Source: Planctomycetota bacterium (GTDB lineage: Bacteria > Planctomycetota > UBA1135). From it: a stretch of 64,000 nt of DNA. The stretch spans positions 620,001 to 684,000 of the forward strand of contig QQUA01000006.1 of the NCBI GenBank assembly GCA_008501825.1, given 5' to 3'. Below, piece after piece: positions 16,127 to 22,750 of this stretch (its first letter is position 1; each line of letters begins with the position of its first letter). Under the pieces are notes generated by a model. The model had not been told where the DNA came from. It did no database searches and saw only the letters and a program-made list of their open reading frames with translations. The position numbers and the translations under genes are program-made.

Positions 16127-16143
16127 ATACCCCCCTGGGGTAT
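16127..16143. promoter_or_regulatory. CsoR operator
   Basis: Perfect 7-bp inverted repeat ATACCCC / GGGGTAT separated by CCT. It has the G/C-rich core and flanking A/T pattern of known CsoR boxes. It lies between csoR (start 16105, minus) and the divergent PDZ selenoprotein gene (start 16301, plus), so it may control both, most directly csoR. Confidence 0.75.
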
Positions 16144-16300
16144 ACTTCGGCTCGCCATCGTGGCCGTGAGCCGAAATCCGCACGAAATCTCCCCAGCCGA
16201 TTCGGCGACCCGTCGTTGCAGCCGCATTTGCTCGGCATCCGGTAGTCAGCATGCGTACTCAAGAGGTCAGCGGATCGTCGGTCCGTGGAGGAATCCCTGC

Positions 16301-17086
16301 ATGAAACAGTCGTTCGTCAGCCTGCTCTTCGCCCTCGCCTTCCTTCTTCTCGCCGCCTCGCTTCCCGCGCAGAGCGAAGCCGCGGGTCAGGACAAGAAGG
16401 TGGAGGTCGCGACACTCGGCATGACCACGCGCGCGCCATCCAAGCAAGAGATCGAGCGCCACGAGTTGCCGGTCCTGACCCGAGTCCAGGGGCAGGTCAT
16501 CGCCAAACTCGACGAGGGCGGTGTGACTGCACTCGCCGGGCTGCGTGTCGGCGACGTGGTCTTCAAGGTCGAGAAGTCCGGCGTCTTAAGTCAGGACGAC
16601 CTGAGCGATTTCCTGCGCGTGCGCAAACCCGGCCAGTCCGTCCGCATCGAGTTGGTCCGCGCAGCAGACTCGGCCCATGAGTCCGTCGAGCTGAAGCTTG
16701 GAAAGAAACTGGTCAAGGCACCGGATCGTCCGCAACTCCGCTGGCAGTACGCCGGACTCAGCGATCTCGCCACCGCTCTCTCCGTTGCAGAGGAGAAGGG
16801 CCAGCTCGTCATGGTGGGGTTGTCAGGCGCAGAGACCTGATGACCGTCCACCCGATTCGAGAGCCGTGCGCTCTCGGACATCTTGAACGACGAAGAGGTG
16901 GTCGAAGCATCCGCAAGTGTTCTCCGCGTGATCGTCCGTCGTCCGCACGCATACCGTTTCAGACGACAGTACCCAACCGCTCCGATTCCCGGCGTCGTGT
17001 TCCTAGACAAGGACGGTGAAGTCGTCGAGACCGTTTCGCTGCCCGCGGATGGAGCGAAGGCGGAGTTGCTGCAGGCCATGAAGTAG
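16301..17086 (+). CDS. Exported PDZ protein with tandem-Sec thioredoxin-like domain (selenoprotein)
   Basis: 261 residues when the tandem TGA TGA at 16838-16843 (residues 180-181) is read as Sec-Sec. A signal peptide (residues 1-25) follows a GGAGGAA ribosome-binding site. Residues 70-140 form a PDZ domain (AGLRVGDVVFKVEKSGV). A thioredoxin-like domain starts near residue 160; its beta strand runs into GAET-U-U-PSTRFES, where the first Sec aligns with the first Cys of WCxxC, and the fold resumes with DEEVV and the cis-proline segment TAPIPGVVFLDKDG, ending at TAG 17084-17086. Without recoding the protein ends just before its active site. One perfect SECIS-like hairpin follows. Likely an extracytoplasmic redox or metal-binding protein. 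Confidence 0.8.
16854..16882 (+). promoter_or_regulatory. SECIS-like hairpin for the tandem Sec codons
   Basis: Perfect 7-bp stem CGAGAGC (16858-16864) with GCTCTCG (16870-16876), loop CGTGC; a further GAT/ATC pairing (16854-16856 with 16880-16882) extends it. The loop starts 21 nt after the second TGA and has G in its second position. Confidence 0.78.
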
Positions 17087-17510
17087 TCGAGAGAGTCCTA
17101 CACCTGCGTTCTCGGGATTGACGGAAGGTCACAAGGCCCGCAGGTCGGCCATCTGTCAGGGCTGATTCAACGTGAAACCGTACGACTCCACGGCCCAGGA
17201 CAACTTCCCAACTTGACCGAGATCCCCCCATCCGGGCGACGGGCAAGTTAGAGTTCTGATCCATATCGAAACGACTCGCCAGCCCTGTCCACTCGCCCAA
17301 TTGGAGCTCCCTGAACCAGGCCGTGTGCATGGCCGAGGTCGCCTTGCGTGGTGTTGTCTGGTCGCCCCACTTGACCTCAGGCCGTCTCCCTTGGGTAGGG
17401 GAGGTGCGGTTCCCGAGGTCCAGTGGGACCCATCTAGGACTCTAAGACGGCCCTCTCCCGATTCCGCGATTACTGGAGTCTCAAGGCCTCACCCCGGGGC
17501 CTCGTAGCCC
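17087..17510. other. Convergent intergenic region with repeat copy B
   Basis: About 420 nt between the ends of the convergent PDZ selenoprotein gene and the UxU lipoprotein gene. No supported coding sequence. It holds repeat copy B (17403-17443) and an inverted repeat AACTTG / CAAGTT around 17211-17249. Confidence 0.55.
17403..17443 (+). repeat. 41-bp imperfect direct repeat, copy B
   Basis: Second copy of the element at 12441-12481 (34/41 identical), same orientation. Here the central near-palindrome is TGGGACCCA, with GGTCC able to pair with GGACC or GGACT. The two copies bracket three of the four selenoprotein genes; the fourth lies just beyond copy B. Confidence 0.55.
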
Positions 17511-18032
17511 CTACTCCCTCGGCCACGAGAAGTGACCGGGAGGGATCGCATCGATCACCCGGAGTCGTGGATCAGACGAGTCAAGTTGGGTCACGGTTGC
17601 TCGGATCCGCGCTTTCCCGGTAGCGAATGGCTCCTCGAGCGGAATGCGCTGCTCCGTCGAAGGAATCAAGAGCCAGGCGCCGTCCACGCCGGATTGCACT
17701 ACACCGGCCACGGCAATCGTAATCGAATGCAGCTCGTAGCCAGCGCTGTCCAATGCGTCAGCGACTTGATGAAAGTCCAGAACGACTGGATCGGGGAGTG
17801 CGAAGGTGACCCAGCCCGCTTCAGTATCGATGTCCACTTGCGACGCGCCCAACTGGCGGTCCAAGGCCTGGTGCAGACCGAAGGCCTTGTCGTTTCAAGT
17901 TCAGCTCTTGAACAAGACGTTGAACGATGCGAATGCCTCGCCGCTCGACGTTGACGGAGCCGACTGGCAAGCACTCAAGCCGAACAGCAGGATCAGGATC
18001 GAGGATGCCTGAAGGATGGAAGGGATTTTCAT
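17511..18032 (-). CDS. Lipoprotein with UxU MerP-like domain (selenoprotein)
   Basis: 173 residues when in-frame TGAs at 17903-17901 and 17897-17895 (residues 44 and 46) are read as Sec. The N-terminus is a lipoprotein signal with lipobox LSAC (Cys22). Residues 36-110 resemble MerP/HMA: strand FNVLFKS, then U-T-U where the metal site should be, helix AFGLHQALDRQLGA, strand VDIDTEAGWVTFAL, and the closing VADALDSAGYELHSI. The motif spacing (UxU) differs from CxxC. Without recoding only an unanchored HMA remnant starting at 17864 would be called. A hairpin of SECIS type follows the second TGA. It is the last gene of the merR operon, 9 nt after the outer-membrane protein gene, so it should be metal-induced. 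Likely a metal trap on the outer or inner membrane. Confidence 0.82.
17862..17889 (-). promoter_or_regulatory. SECIS-like hairpin for the UxU motif
   Basis: On the minus strand, perfect 8-bp stem CAAGGCCT (17889-17882) with AGGCCTTG (17869-17862) and loop TCGGTCTGCACC, inside which GGT and ACC can pair. The loop starts 13 nt after the second TGA and 19 after the first; it carries GGTCTGCACC, also present in the E. coli fdhF SECIS. The loop lacks G in its first two positions, so this is the least canonical of the five. Confidence 0.68.
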
Positions 18033-18041
18033 GAGTCTGTC

Positions 18042-18947
18042 CTAGAAACGAATGCCAACGGCTGCGAAGTAGTCCGTGCCTCGTCCGAGCTGCTGTCCCT
18101 GGTAATCCTGGAGTATCGGGATCCGGACACCGAGATTCAGATCCATGCTCGGAATCGGGTGGATGCTGAGAGCCGGGTTCAGCAGGAGCTCGTCAGCTCC
18201 CGAGTTCGCGACTCGAACGCCTGCGGATGTCGCTCGACCCTCATGACGCCATTGGAGTCCGAGGCGTGCCCCGAACGTCGGACCCGGATACTTGAAGTGG
18301 AGGAATCGGTATGCGGCCGCAACGGAGACCGAGAGGAAGTCGCCACTCTCGAGCTGCTGGGCGCCCTCGGTGTTCATCTTGTAGAAGACCGTGGCGTCGA
18401 ACCGCGCCCGATCGACTCCGTAGGTTCCCGAGATCGCCGCGAACGGATTCCAAGCACCGGTCCCGGGCTGGAGCGAGGGCGCCAACAGTAATCCCTGGTC
18501 AACCTCGTCCGTCTCGCCGGTGGGAACCTCCAGTCCGCCGACCAATGCGACTCCGTAGCCACTCGCCTGCCCCTCGTGACGGAGCAAACGGTACTTTCCG
18601 AGGAGCGCGAGATCGCCCGGACCGGAAGCGTTGAACTTCGTCCCTCCGGACTCCAGCTCTCGACGGACCCAGGGGACGAGTACGCTCACGCCGAAGTCGC
18701 GATCCAGGCCGTAGTCGATCCCAAGAACGCTCCGGTCCTCGGTCAACTTCCGCGCGAACGGGTCCGTGATGGTCGAAGAGCCGTCGAACAAATCATCCTT
18801 CGTCTTGTGAAGGTGCGTGACAGAGACGCGGAAACCGGTCTCGAAGAGCATCTCCCCCGAGAAGATTTCGATCCCACCCTCTTGCGCTCGGAGTGCTGTT
18901 CCCGACACGAGGAGCAAGCCGATCCAAAGAAACCGCTGAGGACTCAA
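18042..18947 (-). CDS. Outer-membrane beta-barrel protein (metal-regulated transporter/porin-like)
   Basis: 301 residues: signal peptide (LLLVSGTALRAQ) followed by alternating hydrophobic strands and a C-terminal aromatic (AAVGIRF), as expected for an outer-membrane barrel. It resembles putative transporter proteins annotated as phenol-MetA-degradation-like or hypothetical porins; I cannot assign a substrate. The TTG start overlaps the merR stop (TTGA), with GAGGA 8 nt upstream, so it is translationally coupled to merR. It precedes the UxU lipoprotein and should be co-induced by metal. Confidence 0.7.
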   Translation of the reverse strand: MSPQRFLWIGLLLVSGTALRAQEGGIEIFSGEMLFETGFRVSVTHLHKTKDDLFDGSSTITDPFARKLTEDRSVLGIDYGLDRDFGVSVLVPWVRRELESGGTKFNASGPGDLALLGKYRLLRHEGQASGYGVALVGGLEVPTGETDEVDQGLLLAPSLQPGTGAWNPFAAISGTYGVDRARFDATVFYKMNTEGAQQLESGDFLSVSVAAAYRFLHFKYPGPTFGARLGLQWRHEGRATSAGVRVANSGADELLLNPALSIHPIPSMDLNLGVRIPILQDYQGQQLGRGTDYFAAVGIRF

Positions 18948-19354
18948 ATGCTCGAGTCCTCGCGAAGCGCGGCCAAGATGGTGCAGTTAGAAGTCGGGCC
19001 CGATCCCGGGCAGTCGTCGACCATGGCCTTCAAGACTCGTCGGATGGCCTCCAGGTCGCGGATCCGCCCTTCGACTTCTTCGAGCTTCGTCGATGCCTGG
19101 GCACGAACCTCGGCGCAGTCCGCCTCCGAGTCCGTGCTGAGCGAAAGAAGTTCCCGGATCTCGGCAAGCGAGAAACCGAGTCGTTGCGCTCGCTTGAAGA
19201 AGAGGAGCCGCTCGACCGTCTCCGGCTCGAACTGACGGCGGTTGGTTCGAGTCCGGGGCGGGCTCGGAAGGATGCCGGATCTCTCGTAGTACCGGAGAGT
19301 CTCGACATTCACCCCGACCCGGGCGGCGAGCTGCCCACTGGTCATTTGGTCCAT
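18944..19354 (-). CDS. merR: MerR-family metal-responsive regulator
   Basis: 136-residue MerR-type activator: winged HTH in residues 1-70 (LAARVGVNVETLRYYERSG), dimerisation helix, and a metal-binding end with Cys79 upstream and the loop CPGSGPTSNC near residue 118-127. Three cysteines in these places resemble MerR (Hg) and ZntR-type sensors more than CueR. ATG 19354 and ATG 19345 are both possible; transcription from the promoter below would start near 19355, which favours 19345 or a leaderless start. First gene of an operon with the barrel protein and the UxU lipoprotein. Unlike classical mer, the regulated promoter drives merR itself. Confidence 0.85.
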   Translation of the reverse strand: MDQMTSGQLAARVGVNVETLRYYERSGILPSPPRTRTNRRQFEPETVERLLFFKRAQRLGFSLAEIRELLSLSTDSEADCAEVRAQASTKLEEVEGRIRDLEAIRRVLKAMVDDCPGSGPTSNCTILAALREDSSI

Positions 19355-19360
19355 GACCCC

Positions 19361-19391
19361 ATTCTCGACCTGTACCCAAGTACGGGATCAA
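19361..19391 (-). promoter_or_regulatory. MerR-type promoter/operator with 19-bp spacer
   Basis: On the minus strand: -35 TTGATC (19391-19386), 19-bp spacer, -10 GAGAAT (19366-19361). The spacer holds the dyad CCCGTAC-TTGG-GTACAGG, close to the mer operator core CCGTAC-N4-GTACGG. The overlong 19-bp spacer is the hallmark of promoters untwisted by MerR proteins. It drives merR and the two genes after it. Confidence 0.82.
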
Positions 19392-19466
19392 GCAATTCCG
19401 AGGCTTCTTGGGCCCTCCTGGGCTTCAGCGAACCCGACGCCTACCCGCAGATGGCTTGGCCCGAAC

Positions 19467-19495
19467 TTGACATCCCCCGAATCGTGGCCTATCTT
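19467..19495 (+). promoter_or_regulatory. Sigma-70 type promoter for the efflux operon
   Basis: TTGACA (19467-19472), 17-bp spacer, TATCTT (19490-19495). Transcription would start near 19502, a few bases before ATG 19507. It is divergent from the merR promoter about 75 bp away, so MerR may influence it too. Confidence 0.6.
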
Positions 19496-19506
19496 CCGAA
19501 CACCGC

Positions 19507-19863
19507 ATGGTCCGGATCTCTGCCACCGCGTTGCTCCTCTGGGTGCTGTTCCTGGTGCCCGCCCTTTGCAAGGGCGGACTCCTGGAGCACGCGTGTGATT
19601 GCGAGACCGAGGTCGGCATCAGTTGTGACCATGAGCAGGGATGCGAGGACGATCCCTGCTCCATCGTTGCCAGGCCGGAGGGCCAGGACCGCAGGCTTGC
19701 GGCTGAGGTCGAACTCCTCGCGGTCGTGGCATCGTTCGAGTCGAGTGACCCGCACGTGGAGCTGAGAGGCCTGTTCGAGCGCGGCGCTGGTTCACAACCA
19801 GAAGGGCCGCCCGGACGCGAGAATCTGCCGTATCGAGCGAGCGATCGACCGCTGCTCATTTGA
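19507..19863 (+). CDS. Small cysteine-rich exported protein preceding the RND efflux genes
   Basis: 118 residues: one hydrophobic N-terminal helix (ISATALLLWVLFLVPALC), then an acidic Cys cluster (HACDCETEV, SCDHEQGCEDDPC) with seven cysteines and two histidines in about 30 residues, then a low-complexity polar tail. The cluster looks like a soft-metal binding site on the periplasmic side. No family name is recognised. It lies directly before the CzcCBA/CusCBA-type genes on the same strand, where a metal-donor protein such as CusF or CzcE is often found; that role is inferred from position only. Confidence 0.65.
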   Translation: MVRISATALLLWVLFLVPALCKGGLLEHACDCETEVGISCDHEQGCEDDPCSIVARPEGQDRRLAAEVELLAVVASFESSDPHVELRGLFERGAGSQPEGPPGRENLPYRASDRPLLI

Positions 19864-19970
19864 TTCCTGAGACTCCATCGCATGGATGGGCGACGCAAGG
19901 GGAGAGGTGTGTTTCGTCACGCCGATCCCCAGCCTCGCCAGAGCACGTGTGGATCTTCGGAATCGAATGA

Positions 19971-21329
19971 ATGAAGCAAGAAATCAAGTCTCTGATCTCG
20001 GTCCTGGCGCTTTCTCCGCTTGCGGGGTGTGTCAGCCACGATCCTCTTCCCATCGACCCCAAGGAAGTCCTCGGTGAGCTCGAGGAGGTCGAATGGACCC
20101 CTCCGGAGGATGGCGCCGACGCAGGCGACGGCCCGGGAGCCTCCGCCGCTGGACCCGACTTCCTTGCCGCGTTCGCGGTCACCACGAACCCCGGTCTTGC
20201 CACGGTTCGGGCTGAGCTTGGAGTCCGGGCCGCGCTTCTCGTGGAAGCGGGGCTTCTCCCGGACCCGGAGCTTGGCTGGGACGCAATGGACCTCCTCGCG
20301 TCTCAGATCGTGACCGGTTCCTCTTCGTCGATCGATGTCTTGTCCGGGCTCAGCCTGATGTTCCCCTTGCTCCGGTTCGGCGAGCGGGATGCGCGGATCG
20401 ACGCGGCGGCCTGGCGCGTCGAGGAAGTGCGTCGTGCGGTGGTCGCTGGCGAGTGGGCGCTGACTCGGGCGGTCTACGTTGCCTTCGAGGAGGCCATCGC
20501 AGCGGATCTGGCCGCAGACCAGGCGGATGAGTTGGCGGCGCTGGCCGAGGAGACCGCGAGCTACTTCTCCAGGGCGCGCGAGTTCGGCGCTGTGACCGAG
20601 ATTCAGGCGAACCTCGCTCTGGGAGAAATGCAGTCCGTGCGGCTGCAGGGCATCCGGGCACAAGCTCGTGTCCGGCGGGCTCGCCAGGAGCTGAATGCTC
20701 TGCTCGGACTCCCGCCCTCGACCTGGGTGGAGCTGGCGTCACGTTCTCCCGTGCCGCCCGTCGAGGCGATGACCTCGGACGTCGACAGCTTGACCGCTCA
20801 TGCGCTGTCGGCAAGACCGGATCTCGCGGTGCTCCAGGCGAGCTACGAGGCGTCCGAGGCGGATCTGCAACGAGCCGTCGCGAGCCAGTACCCGAGTGTC
20901 TCCTTGGGAACCGGGATCGGACTCACCCTCCCCATCTTCAGGGAGTTCGGCCGTGCCGAGATGGAGACTGCCCTGGCGAGGCGCGAGGGATTGCGACTTC
21001 AATTCAAGGCCGCCCTCCATGCAGCTCGGGAGGAGATCGCAGCCCTCCACGCGGAGCACGAGTTCGTCGAGCGCGAGGTCGCTCTGATCGAGACCGAGCT
21101 GTTGCCCAATGCGGAGAGGAATTTGGTCCTCTCCGAGGAGGCCTTCCAGGAAGGCGAGGTCACGCTTCTCGAAATCCTCGCCCTTCAGCGCGCCTTGGTG
21201 GAGGCGCGCACTCGGCACGCCGAGTCGGTCGCCGAACTGAACAAGAAGACATGGGAGCTGCTGGCGGCCAGCGGATGGCTGCTCGCTCCCAAGACTGCCG
21301 CCAGCCCGACGGACGAGGAGGACGACTGA
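19971..21329 (+). CDS. Outer-membrane efflux protein (CzcC/CusC/TolC family)
   Basis: 452-residue outer-membrane factor of a tripartite efflux pump. A lipoprotein-like signal (LSPLAGC, Cys19) is followed by the duplicated helical-hairpin OEP domains with Ala/Glu/Leu-rich helices (residues 70-430). The last residues overlap the next start (TGATG), so translation is coupled to the membrane-fusion gene. It forms the exit duct for the pump encoded by the next two genes. Confidence 0.87.
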   Translation: MKQEIKSLISVLALSPLAGCVSHDPLPIDPKEVLGELEEVEWTPPEDGADAGDGPGASAAGPDFLAAFAVTTNPGLATVRAELGVRAALLVEAGLLPDPELGWDAMDLLASQIVTGSSSSIDVLSGLSLMFPLLRFGERDARIDAAAWRVEEVRRAVVAGEWALTRAVYVAFEEAIAADLAADQADELAALAEETASYFSRAREFGAVTEIQANLALGEMQSVRLQGIRAQARVRRARQELNALLGLPPSTWVELASRSPVPPVEAMTSDVDSLTAHALSARPDLAVLQASYEASEADLQRAVASQYPSVSLGTGIGLTLPIFREFGRAEMETALARREGLRLQFKAALHAAREEIAALHAEHEFVEREVALIETELLPNAERNLVLSEEAFQEGEVTLLEILALQRALVEARTRHAESVAELNKKTWELLAASGWLLAPKTAASPTDEEDD

Positions 21330-22738
21330 TGAAGACCAGACTCTTGGAATCTCTTTGGACGAACGCCGTGATGTTCGCCCTTGCGCTCGGCTCGATCTCC
21401 AGTTGCGCCGGAGAGGATGCTCATGGCGAAGACGACGCGCACCAGCACGCTGATGACGAACTCGCGCACGCGGAGGAGGATCATGTCGAGCTGACCGAGC
21501 AGCAATTCGTCTCCGCCGGGATCCAGATGGTCGAGGCGGCTCCAGGGACGTTCTCGGAAGTCCTGACTCTGACCGGCTCCATTGCGCCGGACGCGGATGC
21601 GGTGATCCACGTGACTCCGCGAGTCGAAGGCCGAGTGCGGGCGGTGTTCAAGCACCTCGGTGAACCCGTCGAACCCGGCGAGCTGCTCTGCGTGATCGAC
21701 AGTGTGGAACTCGGGGGTGCGGTCGCGGACTATCTACGTGATCAGTCCCTCGTCGGAGCCGCCGAGGAGACTCTCGAACGTGAGAGTCAGATGTTCGCGG
21801 CTCGCCTCGAAGCCCTCCGGAACCTCCTCGATGGCGCGATCGAAGTCCATCAGCGGATCTTCGACCGCGAATCCGAGCTCCAGGAGCGAGCCGTCTCCAC
21901 GATCCGACCGCTCCTCGAGGCCGAGAAGGCCCTCAAGATCGCCCAGCTCGAACGCGACAAACAGATCGCCGAACTCGAAGCCGAAAGGGACGCGCGGCTC
22001 CTTGCTCTCGAGGTCGGGCTGCGTGCGAGGCAGATCGACCTGTCCACGGCAGCGAATCGACTTGCCGCGCTCGGTGTCGAGGCCAAGAACCTCGGAGAGA
22101 CGGACCAGGCTTCCGCACTCCTCGCTGGCAAGTATGAGGTGCGTTCCACGAGTCGAGGCGTGGTGGTTGATCGGCACGTCTCGATCGGCGAATTCGTGGA
22201 AGCCGGATCACAGCTCTACATCATCGAAGACCTCTCCGAGGTGTGGCTTCTCGCTTCTGCATTCGAGGACCAGCTTCCGTCGGTGCGGTTGCAACAGAGG
22301 GCAAGGATCAGGCTCGATGCCTTCCCAGGGACGGTCCTTTCGGGTGATGTCAGTTTCCTCGGCTACGAGGTCGACCCTGTCAGTCGGACCGTGGGAGTCA
22401 GGATCAGCCTTCCGAACGAGCGGATCGAAAGCTGGGAGGAGGACCTGCCGTTGAGGCCTGGGATGTTCGGGACGGTTGAGTTGGAGACCACGACCCGGCC
22501 CGCCGCAGTCCTTCTTCCCGAGAAGGCCTTGGTTCACGACGACCACGGAGACTCCGTGTTCGTTCAAGTGGAACCCTTCGGCTTCGCCCACAGAGAGGTC
22601 GAAGTCGCTTACGGAGCGAACGGAATGGTGGAGATCCTGTCGGGACTCGAAGCCGGTGAGCAGGTCGTTGTCGAAGGGACGTTCTTCCTCAAGTCCGCCA
22701 CCCGCCAAGCCGAGTTGGGCGGCGGGCACAGCCATTAG
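21329..22738 (+). CDS. Membrane-fusion protein of a heavy-metal RND pump (CzcB/CusB-like)
   Basis: 469-residue periplasmic adaptor. Signal with lipobox-like SISSC (Cys24), then a His/Asp/Glu-rich metal-binding stretch (residues 25-50, with eight histidines), lipoyl-like half (VTPRVEGRV), long coiled-coil hairpin (residues 130-250), second lipoyl half (VRSTSRGVVVDRHV), beta-barrel and membrane-proximal domain. ATG 21329 is chosen because it overlaps the previous stop and has GGACGAGGAGG upstream. The His-rich stretch points to Zn/Co/Cd/Ni or Cu as substrate. It ends 12 nt before the pump gene. Confidence 0.88.
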   Translation: MKTRLLESLWTNAVMFALALGSISSCAGEDAHGEDDAHQHADDELAHAEEDHVELTEQQFVSAGIQMVEAAPGTFSEVLTLTGSIAPDADAVIHVTPRVEGRVRAVFKHLGEPVEPGELLCVIDSVELGGAVADYLRDQSLVGAAEETLERESQMFAARLEALRNLLDGAIEVHQRIFDRESELQERAVSTIRPLLEAEKALKIAQLERDKQIAELEAERDARLLALEVGLRARQIDLSTAANRLAALGVEAKNLGETDQASALLAGKYEVRSTSRGVVVDRHVSIGEFVEAGSQLYIIEDLSEVWLLASAFEDQLPSVRLQQRARIRLDAFPGTVLSGDVSFLGYEVDPVSRTVGVRISLPNERIESWEEDLPLRPGMFGTVELETTTRPAAVLLPEKALVHDDHGDSVFVQVEPFGFAHREVEVAYGANGMVEILSGLEAGEQVVVEGTFFLKSATRQAELGGGHSH

Positions 22739-22750
22739 GGAAGCTAGGTC

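Noticed and set aside
14415..16262. A 615-codon minus-strand frame as a single protein covering csoR
   Set aside because: The upstream part is csoR read in another frame; CopZ homology starts at 15806 and csoR is clearly in its own phase.
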